A DNA stretch of 49,250 nucleotides, taken from Arcicella sp. (GTDB lineage Bacteria; Bacteroidota; Bacteroidia; Cytophagales; Spirosomataceae). The position numbers were made by a program, and so were the translations under genes. The notes beneath the pieces were generated by a model. The model searched no databases, was not told the origin of the DNA, and worked only from the letters and a program-made list of their open reading frames with translations. Positions 7,965-14,417 of the stretch are shown here, in pieces. The stretch spans positions 1 to 49,250 of the forward strand of contig JANXML010000261.1 in assembly GCA_025354645.1 (NCBI GenBank), in the 5' to 3' direction. Each line of letters starts with the position of its first letter. Positions within the stretch are counted from its first letter, which is position 1.

Positions 7965-9164
7965 CTACTTCCCAGCATACTCCGACACCTTCCGATGAAT
8001 CATCGTTTGGTTTGAAACAATTTTCGAGAAGCCTCTTACGTCATCGCCCGTCCATGAATTATTCATTTCTCCGTAAGTACCAAAGATGGACGACATCAAA
8101 TCGTATTTTGATTCAATACCAATCATTTGATAACGATAGGGAGCTAAATGAATATCCACCGTTCCCGTTACATTTGCTTGAGTATCAGCCAAGAAGGTCT
8201 CGAAATTACGCATCACTGGCTCTAAGAATTGTCCTTCGTGGAGCATTGTGCCGTAGGTTTCGCCCAAGGTGTGTTTCCAGTATAATTGCTGTTTGGTGAG
8301 CGTGTGTTTTTCTAATAAATGATGGGCTTTGATGGTCAAAATGGAAGCGGCGGCTTCAAAACCAACCCGTCCTTTGATGCCGATGATGGTATCGCCCACG
8401 TGTATATCTCGCCCGATGCCATAAGGTGCGGCAATGTCAGTTAGTTTTACAATGGCTTCTACTGGCGAAGAGATTTCACCGTTGATGCCTACCAATTCCC
8501 CTTTTTCAAAATGTAATTTTATCGTTTCTTCGCCCGTTTTGGTTACCTGCGTGGGCCATGCCGATTCTGGTAAAATTCCGTTGGAAGTCAGCGTTTCTTT
8601 TCCTCCAACCGACGTTCCCCAAAGTCCTTTGTTGATGGAATACGTTGATTTTGTCCAATCACGGACTACGCCTTTCCCTTTCAAATATTCGATTTCTGCC
8701 TCACGAGACAATTTCAAATCTCGGATGGGCGTGATGACCTCCACGTCTGGCACCATGATTTGGAAAACCACATCAAAACGTACTTGGTCGTTGCCCGCAC
8801 CCGTACTGCCGTGGGCGATGACTTTTGCTCCTAATTTATTGGCGTATTCAGCCACGGCGGTTGCCTGAAAAACCCGCTCTGCCGACACTGAAAGCGGATA
8901 AGTATTATTTTTCAAGACATTGCCATAGACCATATAGCGAATACAATCGTTATAATATTTCTCGACTACATCAAGCGTTACGTGGCTGGCAACGCCCAAA
9001 CCGTAGGCTTTTTGTTCGATGTCTTTGAGTTCTGTTTCGCTGAAACCGCCCGTATTGACAAGGGCAGAATGTACTTCAAATCCACGGTCTTCGGATAGAT
9101 ATTTTACACAAAAGGAGGTATCAAGCCCTCCCGAAAATGCTAAGATTACTTTTGGTTTGGTCAT
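7965..9164 (-). CDS. argG: Argininosuccinate synthase
   Basis: 399 aa. The N-terminal ATP-pyrophosphatase loop reads L-A-F-S-G-G-L-D-T-S. The family block A-H-G-S-T-G-A-G-N-D-Q-V-R-F is complete, as is the later S-V-G-G-K-E-T-L segment. It joins citrulline and aspartate at the expense of ATP to give argininosuccinate, which ArgH (not in this window) cleaves. Length is normal. An untranslated stretch of about 120 bp separates its ATG from the next gene upstream, so it probably now has its own promoter instead of relying on the GNAT promoter 5 kb away. Confidence 0.96.
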   Translation of the reverse strand: MTKPKVILAFSGGLDTSFCVKYLSEDRGFEVHSALVNTGGFSETELKDIEQKAYGLGVASHVTLDVVEKYYNDCIRYMVYGNVLKNNTYPLSVSAERVFQATAVAEYANKLGAKVIAHGSTGAGNDQVRFDVVFQIMVPDVEVITPIRDLKLSREAEIEYLKGKGVVRDWTKSTYSINKGLWGTSVGGKETLTSNGILPESAWPTQVTKTGEETIKLHFEKGELVGINGEISSPVEAIVKLTDIAAPYGIGRDIHVGDTIIGIKGRVGFEAAASILTIKAHHLLEKHTLTKQQLYWKHTLGETYGTMLHEGQFLEPVMRNFETFLADTQANVTGTVDIHLAPYRYQMIGIESKYDLMSSIFGTYGEMNNSWTGDDVRGFSKIVSNQTMIHRKVSEYAGK

Positions 9165-9288
9165 TTTTTGTTGTTAGCACCACGTGAATTGTGATAGGCT
9201 GGTATTTTTGAATTTATTTTAAAGTCGTTGTATAGTCTTTGTTTCTACTTGCAAAATTTAAGTTTCGGGATTTTTGTAATAAAAAATT

Positions 9289-9843
9289 CTACAATAAATA
9301 TTTATCCTTTCCTCTTGTAAATAATTCATTAAATTCTGACCAAAAAACATCCCAAGATGAAGAATCCCATTCATCGCAGAATATTCTTTTAGGTTTATTA
9401 TCAAAGAATTGCTTAACTTCTTCTGCCAATTTTAATATTTCACTTGCGTATGTTTTTATTCCAATTTTAATATTTACATCCTTGAAATGAACAACATCTT
9501 GTGGATTTACGCTAAACTGTTTATGGACATTATTTAATGTTACTGTATCATTTTCATAAGTCAAATTCCAATCAATGCAAATTGGACAGCTTAGCATTAA
9601 TAATTGACCACAATGCAATATCTTATCACAATATTTTCCATCTTCGTGATTATATGGTTCAATACTCCTCAATAAACTAAGAACAGAAGTGGAGATTGTC
9701 CAATTTAATTCATCTTTTTGATCAACTATAACTTGATCATCAATTATAATTTCAAACTCTCCATGAGAACATAAATCAGTATGACTTAAATCTTCTGAAT
9801 TGAGCCAATTATGATTTAATATTTTTATGGAAAAAGCTGTCAT
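9289..9843 (-). CDS. Hypothetical protein, about 184 aa
   Basis: The start is set at the ATG at 9843, because the 22 codons upstream of it lie inside an interspersed repeat. The protein has no signal peptide and no membrane helix. It is acidic and aromatic-rich, with a Cys pair in L-S-C-P-I-C-I-D-W and a long C-terminal helix ending W-D-V-F-W-S-E-F-N-E-L-F. It resembles soluble proteins of unknown function in variable regions. A repeat copy abuts the start codon directly, so the promoter must lie in or beyond the repeat. No family recognised. Confidence 0.6.
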   Translation of the reverse strand: MTAFSIKILNHNWLNSEDLSHTDLCSHGEFEIIIDDQVIVDQKDELNWTISTSVLSLLRSIEPYNHEDGKYCDKILHCGQLLMLSCPICIDWNLTYENDTVTLNNVHKQFSVNPQDVVHFKDVNIKIGIKTYASEILKLAEEVKQFFDNKPKRIFCDEWDSSSWDVFWSEFNELFTRGKDKYLL

Positions 9844-10006
9844 TTTTGCCTTTGTTTGTCTTCCCCCGCCGTTGTGCGGTGTTTTCCCCCACAACACGTG
9901 CGAAAGCAATTTTATTTGTAATTATCTGATAATCAAATATTTGAGTTTACAATTCATTTCCCATAAGCCAACAGATTGCTTAACTGTGTTCTAAATGACA
10001 GAGTTT
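9844..10006 (-). repeat. Composite interspersed repeat A+B, copy 1
   Basis: Part A (9844-9935) carries TTTTGCCTTTGTTTGTCTT, a GCCGTTGTGCGG hairpin, ACAACACGTGCGAAAGCAA and an ATCTGATAATCA end. Part B (9962-10006) is a decayed copy of the 'AGATTGCTTCACNNTGTTCGCAATGACA' type palindrome. Copies 2 and 3 are at 11163 and 11361. Read on the minus strand, part A ends at the ATG of the 184-aa gene. Confidence 0.8.
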
Positions 10007-10130
10007 TGCAATCCCACTCCTCTCTCATTTGCTTGATATGCTTATTCAGACTTTCACCTTGCTGTTTACTAAGAATACCTCTGTATTTATCTGAAAGTCT
10101 TTTCTTGGATTTTGTTGATGTATTTGTCAT
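9954..10130 (-). pseudogene. Orphan antitoxin-like remnant overwritten by a repeat
   Basis: The 58-codon frame starts at the ATG at 10130. Its first 40 residues (M-T-N-T-S-T-K-S-K-K-R-L-S-D-K-Y-R-G-I-L ... H-I-K-Q-M-R-E-E-W-D) have the look of the short antitoxins paired with PIN toxins in Bacteroidota, which share L-S-x-K-Y-x-G and end near M-R-x-E-W. The last 18 codons are read from repeat B and are unlikely to be original. No PIN toxin gene follows. By-eye similarity only, so the family call is tentative. The remnant lies next to the HigBA pair. Confidence 0.45.
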
Positions 10131-10266
10131 AAATTTTACTAATCAAATTAAGAGGTTTTTAAGGCTATTTCTGTAATTTTGCATCGAAAACGAAGTCGTT
10201 TAGGACGTTAGAATCGGACTGTCGCACAGGGAAGGGCAGTTCACTGAGCATACACCCGTCGTTTTT

Positions 10267-10629
10267 TCAATAAGAAAGCAATGTCTCCGCAGGAATATTT
10301 AGACCCTTAAACAATTTTTTTGCCATCGTAAAAGTCAATGATCGCTTGCGATTCAGTATTTCTGAGACTCTACTTCTACTACCTAAAAACGGTGCGAGGT
10401 CTTTTGCGGTAAGTCCGTTTTCTTCCATTTCGTATTTTATGGCTTCGATAGGGTCGAGAGCTGTGATAGGATAAATTTTATTCTCGTAATCATCCGCCAG
10501 AATACTCAAAACCTCCAATAAATCAGCTTCTGGGCTATTTTCTGGACAATTCCACAGCGATTTTATTTGTTGCATCACTTCCTTATATTGCTCCTCAGTC
10601 TTGACAGCTTTGATTGTTATATTTTCCAT
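10267..10629 (-). CDS. higA: HigA-type antitoxin, Xre-family helix-turn-helix
   Basis: 120 aa. The N-terminal half is an acidic helical arm (E-E-Q-Y-K-E-V-M-Q-Q-I ... D-L-L-E-V-L-S-I-L-A-D-D-Y-E). The C-terminal half is a Cro/C1 HTH: A-I-K-Y-E-M-E-E-N-G-L-T-A-K-D-L-A-P-F-L-G-S-R-S-R-V, then I-L-N-R-K-R-S-L and G-L-N-I-P-A-E-T-L-L. This is the HigA layout of Bacteroidota: the protein neutralises HigB and represses the operon. It follows higB by 17 bp, the toxin-first order typical of higBA. A 136-bp gene-free stretch lies between it and the remnant antitoxin. Confidence 0.9.
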   Translation of the reverse strand: MENITIKAVKTEEQYKEVMQQIKSLWNCPENSPEADLLEVLSILADDYENKIYPITALDPIEAIKYEMEENGLTAKDLAPFLGSRSRVSEILNRKRSLTFTMAKKLFKGLNIPAETLLSY

Positions 10630-10646
10630 TTTTTTAGTTTTAAAGA

Positions 10647-10943
10647 TTAAACTTCCACGGTTACAGGGTCAATTTTATCGTATTCGCTATGAGTTCCTAC
10701 GAAATGAATAAAACAAATTTGTTTGTCGTATCTGAACGAAGCTATCAATCGGTATTTATTCTTGGCAATGTTAAAAATGATACGTCCCTCAATGTAGTCT
10801 GCTCCTTTGAAATCCGCAATCACATCACTTGGTATCTTATATTCAGCTTTCTTTACTTTTGAAAACCACATTTTTAATCCTGATTCTGCATCTGGGTATA
10901 ATTTCCAAAAATCACGAAGCGTACCTTTCGATAAAATTCTCAT
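10647..10943 (-). CDS. higB: HigB-type mRNA interferase toxin
   Basis: 98 aa, RelE/HigB fold: basic N-terminus (M-R-I-L-S-K-G-T-L-R-D-F-W), central F-K-G-A-D-Y-I-E-G-R-I-I-F-N-I-A-K-N-K-Y-R-L-I-A, then F-R-Y-D-K-Q-I-C-F-I-H-F-V-G-T-H-S-E-Y-D-K-I. The H-x-x-Y-D-K end is diagnostic of HigB. Toxins of this group cleave mRNA on the ribosome. It is the first gene of the operon with higA. A TATATTTG -7 box lies only 5 bp upstream of the ATG, so the mRNA may be leaderless. Confidence 0.9.
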   Translation of the reverse strand: MRILSKGTLRDFWKLYPDAESGLKMWFSKVKKAEYKIPSDVIADFKGADYIEGRIIFNIAKNKYRLIASFRYDKQICFIHFVGTHSEYDKIDPVTVEV

Positions 10944-10948
10944 AAATT

Positions 10949-10956
10949 CAAATATA
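10949..10956 (-). promoter_or_regulatory. Putative -7 box of higBA
   Basis: TATATTTG on the minus strand matches the Bacteroidota TAnnTTTG consensus. It sits 5 bp before the higB ATG, which would place transcription start at or next to the A of ATG. No clear -33 box at the usual 19-21 bp spacing. Confidence 0.4.
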
Positions 10957-10995
10957 CATTATTAACTTAACAGTTGTTCCCAATTTGGTAAAATC

Positions 10996-11160
10996 TCACT
11001 GATAAAACACTCCAACCAATTTCACCGCATTCACGGGCGTAAGCGTAAAAACTTCCGACTGTATCAAAATATGCGTTGCTCCTTTTTCTTCGGCTTCTCT
11101 TTTGAGTTTGTCGAGGGCATCATTTTTCAAAGAATATTGCCTTCCGTCTGCTTTTGAAGC
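10996..11160 (-). pseudogene. Duplicated 3' fragment of the Arg/Glu/Asp-rich secreted-protein gene
   Basis: About 165 bp nearly identical to the 3' end of the gene at 11959-12948, encoding the same last 54 residues (D-G-R-Q-Y-S-L-K-N-D-A-L-D-K-L-K ... N-A-V-K-L-V-G-V-F-Y-Q) with only a few substitutions. The frame extends upstream to 11226, but those codons belong to repeat A, so there is no genuine start. Homology stops at the stop codon on one side and at the repeat boundary on the other. Confidence 0.8.
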
Positions 11161-11162
11161 AC

Positions 11163-11341
11163 TTTTTTGCCTTTGTTTGTCTTCCCCCGCCGTTGTGAGC
11201 TGTTTCACGGGGTCGCCCAGACCCACAACACGTGCGAAAGCAATTTTATTTATAATTATCTGATAATCAAATATTTGAGCTTAATAATTTATTTCCCATA
11301 AGCCAACAGATTGCTTCACGTTGTTCGCAATGACAGGGTTT
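11163..11341 (-). repeat. Composite interspersed repeat A+B, copy 2
   Basis: Part A spans 11163-11271 and has an internal variant segment at about 11198-11221 in place of the usual hairpin loop. Part B (11297-11341) is an intact AGATTGCTTCACGTTGTTCG palindrome unit. It abuts the duplicated gene fragment. Confidence 0.8.
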
Positions 11342-11360
11342 GTCTAAATTGGAGGTCACA

Positions 11361-11510
11361 AATTTTTGCCTTTGTTTGTCTTTTACGCCGTTGTGCGGTG
11401 TTTTCACCCACAACACGTGCGAAAGCAATTTTATTTATAATCATCTGATAATCAATCACAAAAATATGTAAACTCTGTCATTGCGAACAACGTGAAGTAA
11501 TCTGTTGGAT
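11361..11510 (-). repeat. Composite interspersed repeat A+B, copy 3
   Basis: Part A spans 11361-11455 with the intact GCCGTTGTGCGG hairpin and ACAACACGTGCGAAAGCAA block. The associated B unit (11475-11510) is in the opposite orientation to that in copies 1 and 2. Confidence 0.75.
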
Positions 11511-11569
11511 TGATGGAGGTAACTTTGAAACCCCTTTTTTTATACCTTTGACCTTAAAGATTGCTTCTC

Positions 11570-11707
11570 GTAAGCTAACAGATTGCTTCACTGTGTTCGC
11601 AATGACACGAAGCCCGTAAGCTAATAGATTGCTTCACTGTGTTCGCAATGACACGAAGCCCATAAGTCAATAGATTGCTTCACATTGTTCGCAATGACAG
11701 GGTTTTA
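11570..11707 (+). repeat. Tandem array of three 46-bp B-type repeats
   Basis: Units start at 11570, 11616 and 11662. Each reads GTAAGCTAAC-type, AGATTGCTTCAC, TGTTCGCAATGACA, then a CGAAGCCC linker. The units are contiguous with no unique spacers. The core is weakly palindromic (GATTGCTTC / GAANCAATC-like). Confidence 0.85.
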
Positions 11708-11758
11708 CAATTATATAAGCATTCAAAAATATATGAGTGTCAAGAAGATAATTTTTCA

Positions 11759-11959
11759 TCAATTATTCAAATCTTCGTCAAAAAGTGTATCAGAAATAAA
11801 ACCCAAGTGACTGCCCGTTCCTAATACAATCTTCTTCTTAGGAGAAGGCTTTACAATAGCTTTCTTTGAAGTTAATGCAGGATTTTTTTTGTCATTACTG
11901 TCATGTTTGTATGTCGTTAATTTCTTGGTAAAGATAAATAATTTCAATCCTATTTCCAT
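11759..11959 (-). CDS. Small basic protein, unknown, coupled to the gene upstream
   Basis: 66 aa from the ATG at 11959, whose A is also the last base of the TGA of the upstream gene (TGATG overlap), suggesting translational re-initiation. It is rich in Lys, Thr and Ser (K-K-L-T-T-Y-K-H-D-S-N-D-K-K-N-P, S-P-K-K-K-I-V-L) with an acidic tail, no hydrophobic segment and no known motif. The partial duplicate at 10996 lacks this gene downstream. It may be a chance frame; the overlap is the main argument for it. Confidence 0.4.
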   Translation of the reverse strand: MEIGLKLFIFTKKLTTYKHDSNDKKNPALTSKKAIVKPSPKKKIVLGTGSHLGFISDTLFDEDLNN

Positions 11960-12948
11960 CACTGATAAAACACCCCAACCAATTTCACCGCATTCACGGG
12001 CGTAAGCGTAAAAACTTCCGACTGTATCAAAATATGGGTTGCTCCTTTTTCTTCGGCTTCTTTTTTGAGTTTGTCGAGGGCATCATTTTTCAAGGAATAT
12101 TGTCTTCCGTCTGGTTTTGAGGCAATGCTGGTGGATTCCCCGATTTTCTTCAAACCTCTCACATCATACAAATCATTGACAACTCTGATTCTCACGGGAC
12201 GACTTCTTTCTGGATTTCTACTACTGGTACTTCTGTTGTCTCTATCACGATAACGCTCTTCTCGCTCACGATTACGTTCTTCTTTTTCTTTCGCTCGCTC
12301 GGCATCACGCAAACGGTTTTTTTCATCCCGCTCTTTGTCTCTTTCGGCTCTTTCAAGTTCTCTTTCTTCTTTTTTACGATCCTGTTCTGCATCACGATTG
12401 TTGTTGCGAGCGTCCCTTTCGTTTGGATTACGATTATATTGTGAAACCACCGTTGGAGCTACACTGCTGTTCTCATTCGGCACGTCATTTGGGCGAGTGG
12501 TTGCCACGGCATTTGCTCCTTGATAAGGCGACAAAATCATATCTTTAATGACCGCATCGGGCACTTTTGCTTGTTTCAGTCTCACCAATGCCTCCGAACT
12601 TACATCAAATTTATGTGGGGTTCGCATCAATTTCTCCTTCACTACTGTGTTTCCGATGCGTGAATTTGAGAGTTTGATAACGTCCTCATTATTCATGATT
12701 TCCGTCGGGGGCGATGCCGTAAACATTGCCTTCACGATTTTGTCGGGAACACGTCCGTTTTTCAGTTCCAACAGTCCATCTACTGACAAGTCAAACTTAC
12801 ATTTACTGGAACTGATTTTAGTAATCACAATATCCTGCGACATTTTTGAGCTTAACAAGCTGATGATACCTTGATTATCCAAAATATCCTGTGCCAACGT
12901 TGGTAGGCTCAGGAGTAAGAGAAATATTATTTTTGATAGTAATTTCAT
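11959..12948 (-). CDS. Secreted protein with twin helical repeats, a charged Arg/Glu/Asp linker and a C-terminal GATH domain
   Basis: 329 aa. The start is placed at the ATG at 12948, which begins a clean signal peptide (M-K-L-L-S-K-I-I-F-L-L-L-L-S ... L-A-Q). The upstream 35 codons lie in repeat B. After the signal come two similar units of about 50 residues (I-I-S-L-L-S-S-K-M...F-D-L-S-V-D-G-L-L-E-L-K and V-I-K-L-S-N-S-R-I...F-D-V-S-S-E-A-L-V-R-L-K, each ending V-P-D-x-x-x-K-x-M). Then follows about 90 residues of almost pure R/E/D/N/K, probably a long charged helix or disordered linker. The final 75 residues contain E-K-G-A-T-H-I-L-I-Q, as in small envelope-stress proteins of the DUF4156/YbjQ type (tentative). 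No function known. Confidence 0.75.
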   Translation of the reverse strand: MKLLSKIIFLLLLSLPTLAQDILDNQGIISLLSSKMSQDIVITKISSSKCKFDLSVDGLLELKNGRVPDKIVKAMFTASPPTEIMNNEDVIKLSNSRIGNTVVKEKLMRTPHKFDVSSEALVRLKQAKVPDAVIKDMILSPYQGANAVATTRPNDVPNENSSVAPTVVSQYNRNPNERDARNNNRDAEQDRKKEERELERAERDKERDEKNRLRDAERAKEKEERNREREERYRDRDNRSTSSRNPERSRPVRIRVVNDLYDVRGLKKIGESTSIASKPDGRQYSLKNDALDKLKKEAEEKGATHILIQSEVFTLTPVNAVKLVGVFYQ

Positions 12949-12976
12949 GGGTTTGTATTTTGAGATATTATGAGTT

Positions 12977-13130
12977 CTGTCATTGCGAACATCGTGAAGC
13001 AATCTGTCGGATTGATGAAAATAACGTGGAAATCTGTTTTTGTAAATTAACAAGTTTATGCCATCGAGTTTAAAGTATTTTCCTCATAAGCCACAGATTG
13101 CTTCACGTTGTTCGCAATGACAGGGCTTAC
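12977..13130. repeat. Two B-type palindromic repeats in opposite orientation
   Basis: Inverse copy at about 12977-13010 (TCATTGCGAACATCGTGAAG) and direct copy at about 13084-13130 (AGATTGCTTCACGTTGTTCG). They bracket the promoter region of the 11959-12948 gene and the 3' side of the GNAT gene. Between them lies AT-rich DNA with no gene. Confidence 0.75.
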
Positions 13131-13150
13131 AGCTTATGGACATTCAGACT

Positions 13151-13891
13151 TTACACCACCACCCTTTTCGCTTTCCGCACCTGCATTTTCAAAAACATCT
13201 TTTCCTTAATAGATTTCAATCTCTCCAAGACTTTTACATCTTTCAAAAAATTCCATTCTATGTGTTCGGTTTCCTTTTCCTTTTCTTTCAAGGATGCTTC
13301 TGCCTCACGTTTTGCTTTGTTTTTCTCCCACTCAGGGTCGAAAATCATGCCTGTGCATAGGCAATGTTTGCGATCGGTGCGGGTCAAAACATCGTAATTT
13401 ACGCATGATTTACAACCGTTCCAGAAGGCATCGTTTACGGGTAATTCTGAGAAAGTAGTGGGTTCATAGCCTAATTCAGAATTGATTTTCATAACTGCCA
13501 ATGAAGTCGTGATTCCAATGATTTTGGCATCTGGATAATTCGTCCTTGATAACTCAAAAGCCCTCATTTTCACGGCTTTGGCAATGCCATATTTCCGCCA
13601 TTCGGGTTTTACGATGAGTCCAGAGTTTGCCACAAATTTTCCGTGTTCCCACGTTTCTACGTAGCAAAAACCGATGAACTGCCCTTCGTTGTCAAGGGCA
13701 ATGATGGCTTTGCCTTCCTCCATTTTGGCACGTAAATATTCGGACGAACGCTTGGCGATTCCTGTACCTCTTGCTTTGGCGGATTCTTCCATTTCAGCAC
13801 AAATGGCTTCGGCAAGATGTAAATGTTCAGTCGTGGCGATTTGAACGGTGTAATTTTCGATAAGATTTTCAGAGATTAATGTTTTTCCCAC
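13151..13891 (-). CDS. GNAT acyltransferase of the arginine cluster; candidate N-acylglutamate synthase with a Cys-rich tail
   Basis: 246 aa, GTG start at 13891 (no in-frame ATG precedes the fold). The GNAT core spans about residues 14-150: A-I-I-A-L-D-N-E-G-Q-F-I-G-F-C-Y-V-E-T-W (beta 3-4), S-G-L-I-V-K-P-E-W-R-K-Y-G-I-A-K-A (acyl-CoA loop, R/Q-x-x-G-x-G/A variant) and I-T-T-S-L-A-V-M-K-I-N-S-E-L-G-Y. A cysteine module follows: C160-x-x-C163 and C177-x-C179, probably binding zinc. The tail is a highly charged helix. GNAT genes of this type precede argG/argC/argD in other Bacteroidota, and no classical argA or argJ is in view, so a role in making N-acetyl- or N-succinyl-glutamate is a reasonable inference, not shown. 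Confidence 0.8.
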   Translation of the reverse strand: MGKTLISENLIENYTVQIATTEHLHLAEAICAEMEESAKARGTGIAKRSSEYLRAKMEEGKAIIALDNEGQFIGFCYVETWEHGKFVANSGLIVKPEWRKYGIAKAVKMRAFELSRTNYPDAKIIGITTSLAVMKINSELGYEPTTFSELPVNDAFWNGCKSCVNYDVLTRTDRKHCLCTGMIFDPEWEKNKAKREAEASLKEKEKETEHIEWNFLKDVKVLERLKSIKEKMFLKMQVRKAKRVVV

Positions 13892-14164
13892 TGTTGAAAT
13901 TTTGCTAAAAATGTTTTTGATGATGTTGGTAGATGATAAATCGCTACGACTTAACGAATTAAGCCTTAGGAAATGAAAAAACTACACGAAAACGTTTTGA
14001 GAAATATTTGCCACGTGGGCAAACGAACAGAATTAGGGTATCAGACCCTACGGAAGAATGTGCACCTAAAAACAGGTGTGGGGATGTATGAATATGATAT
14101 GAATTTTACTTCGTATGGCATTTTCTGAGACAGATTTTCGACTTTAAGAACGTTGAAATCGAAC
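13892..14164 (-). promoter_or_regulatory. Long hairpin-rich 5' leader of the arg-cluster GNAT gene
   Basis: On the minus strand, about 270 nt separate the predicted transcription start (about 14164) from the GTG start. The leader contains several short perfect hairpins in a row: CACCT/AGGTG (about 14063-14079), AGGGT/ACCCT (about 14035-14050), GCC-CACG-TGGC (about 14009-14019) and CTTAA-TTCG-TTAAG (about 13950-13963). Such leaders often carry a metabolite-sensing or attenuation element. No consensus riboswitch recognised. A 51-codon frame on the opposite strand (13973-14128) is probably fortuitous. The rest of the gap to aat (14204-14417) is AT-rich and shows nothing else. Confidence 0.45.
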
Positions 14165-14170
14165 AATCAT

Positions 14171-14203
14171 GCAAAGTTTAACAAAACAAAAGGAGAGATG
14201 CAA
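14171..14203 (-). promoter_or_regulatory. Putative promoter of the GNAT gene
   Basis: Minus strand: TTG at 14203-14201, about 20 bp, then an AAACTTTGC -7-like box ending at 14171. The TTTGC core is strong but the leading TA is offset by one base, so this is a near-consensus Bacteroidota promoter. Confidence 0.45.
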
Positions 14204-14417
14204 TATATTTTAAACAAATTATTAAAAAATATTATTCGTAAGTAATATAATTCCTAAATTAATCACTTTGTTACGTAAGCTATAACTCATTAAAAATCAG
14301 CAAATTAAGGTTTTCTATCAAAGCGAAAATTTGGATATTCTCATTTTTTTGCTTAAAATTGACTAATATTTCCAATAAATATATTCCTCAATACAAACAA
14401 ATTGTTTACCTTTAAAA

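Noticed and set aside
9844-11510. Integron attC sites formed by repeat A
   Set aside because: The required RYYYAAC and GTTRRRY boxes are absent, and no integrase or cassette array is present.
11570-11707. CRISPR-like periodic repeat
   Set aside because: The 46-bp units are contiguous with no unique spacers, match dispersed solitary copies, and no cas genes are near.
11959-13053. Longer start (13053) for the charged secreted protein
   Set aside because: The extra 35 residues are translated repeat B and would bury the signal peptide.
13973-14128. 51-codon frame opposite the GNAT leader
   Set aside because: Its sequence is made largely of the leader hairpins, and the product shows no protein-like features.
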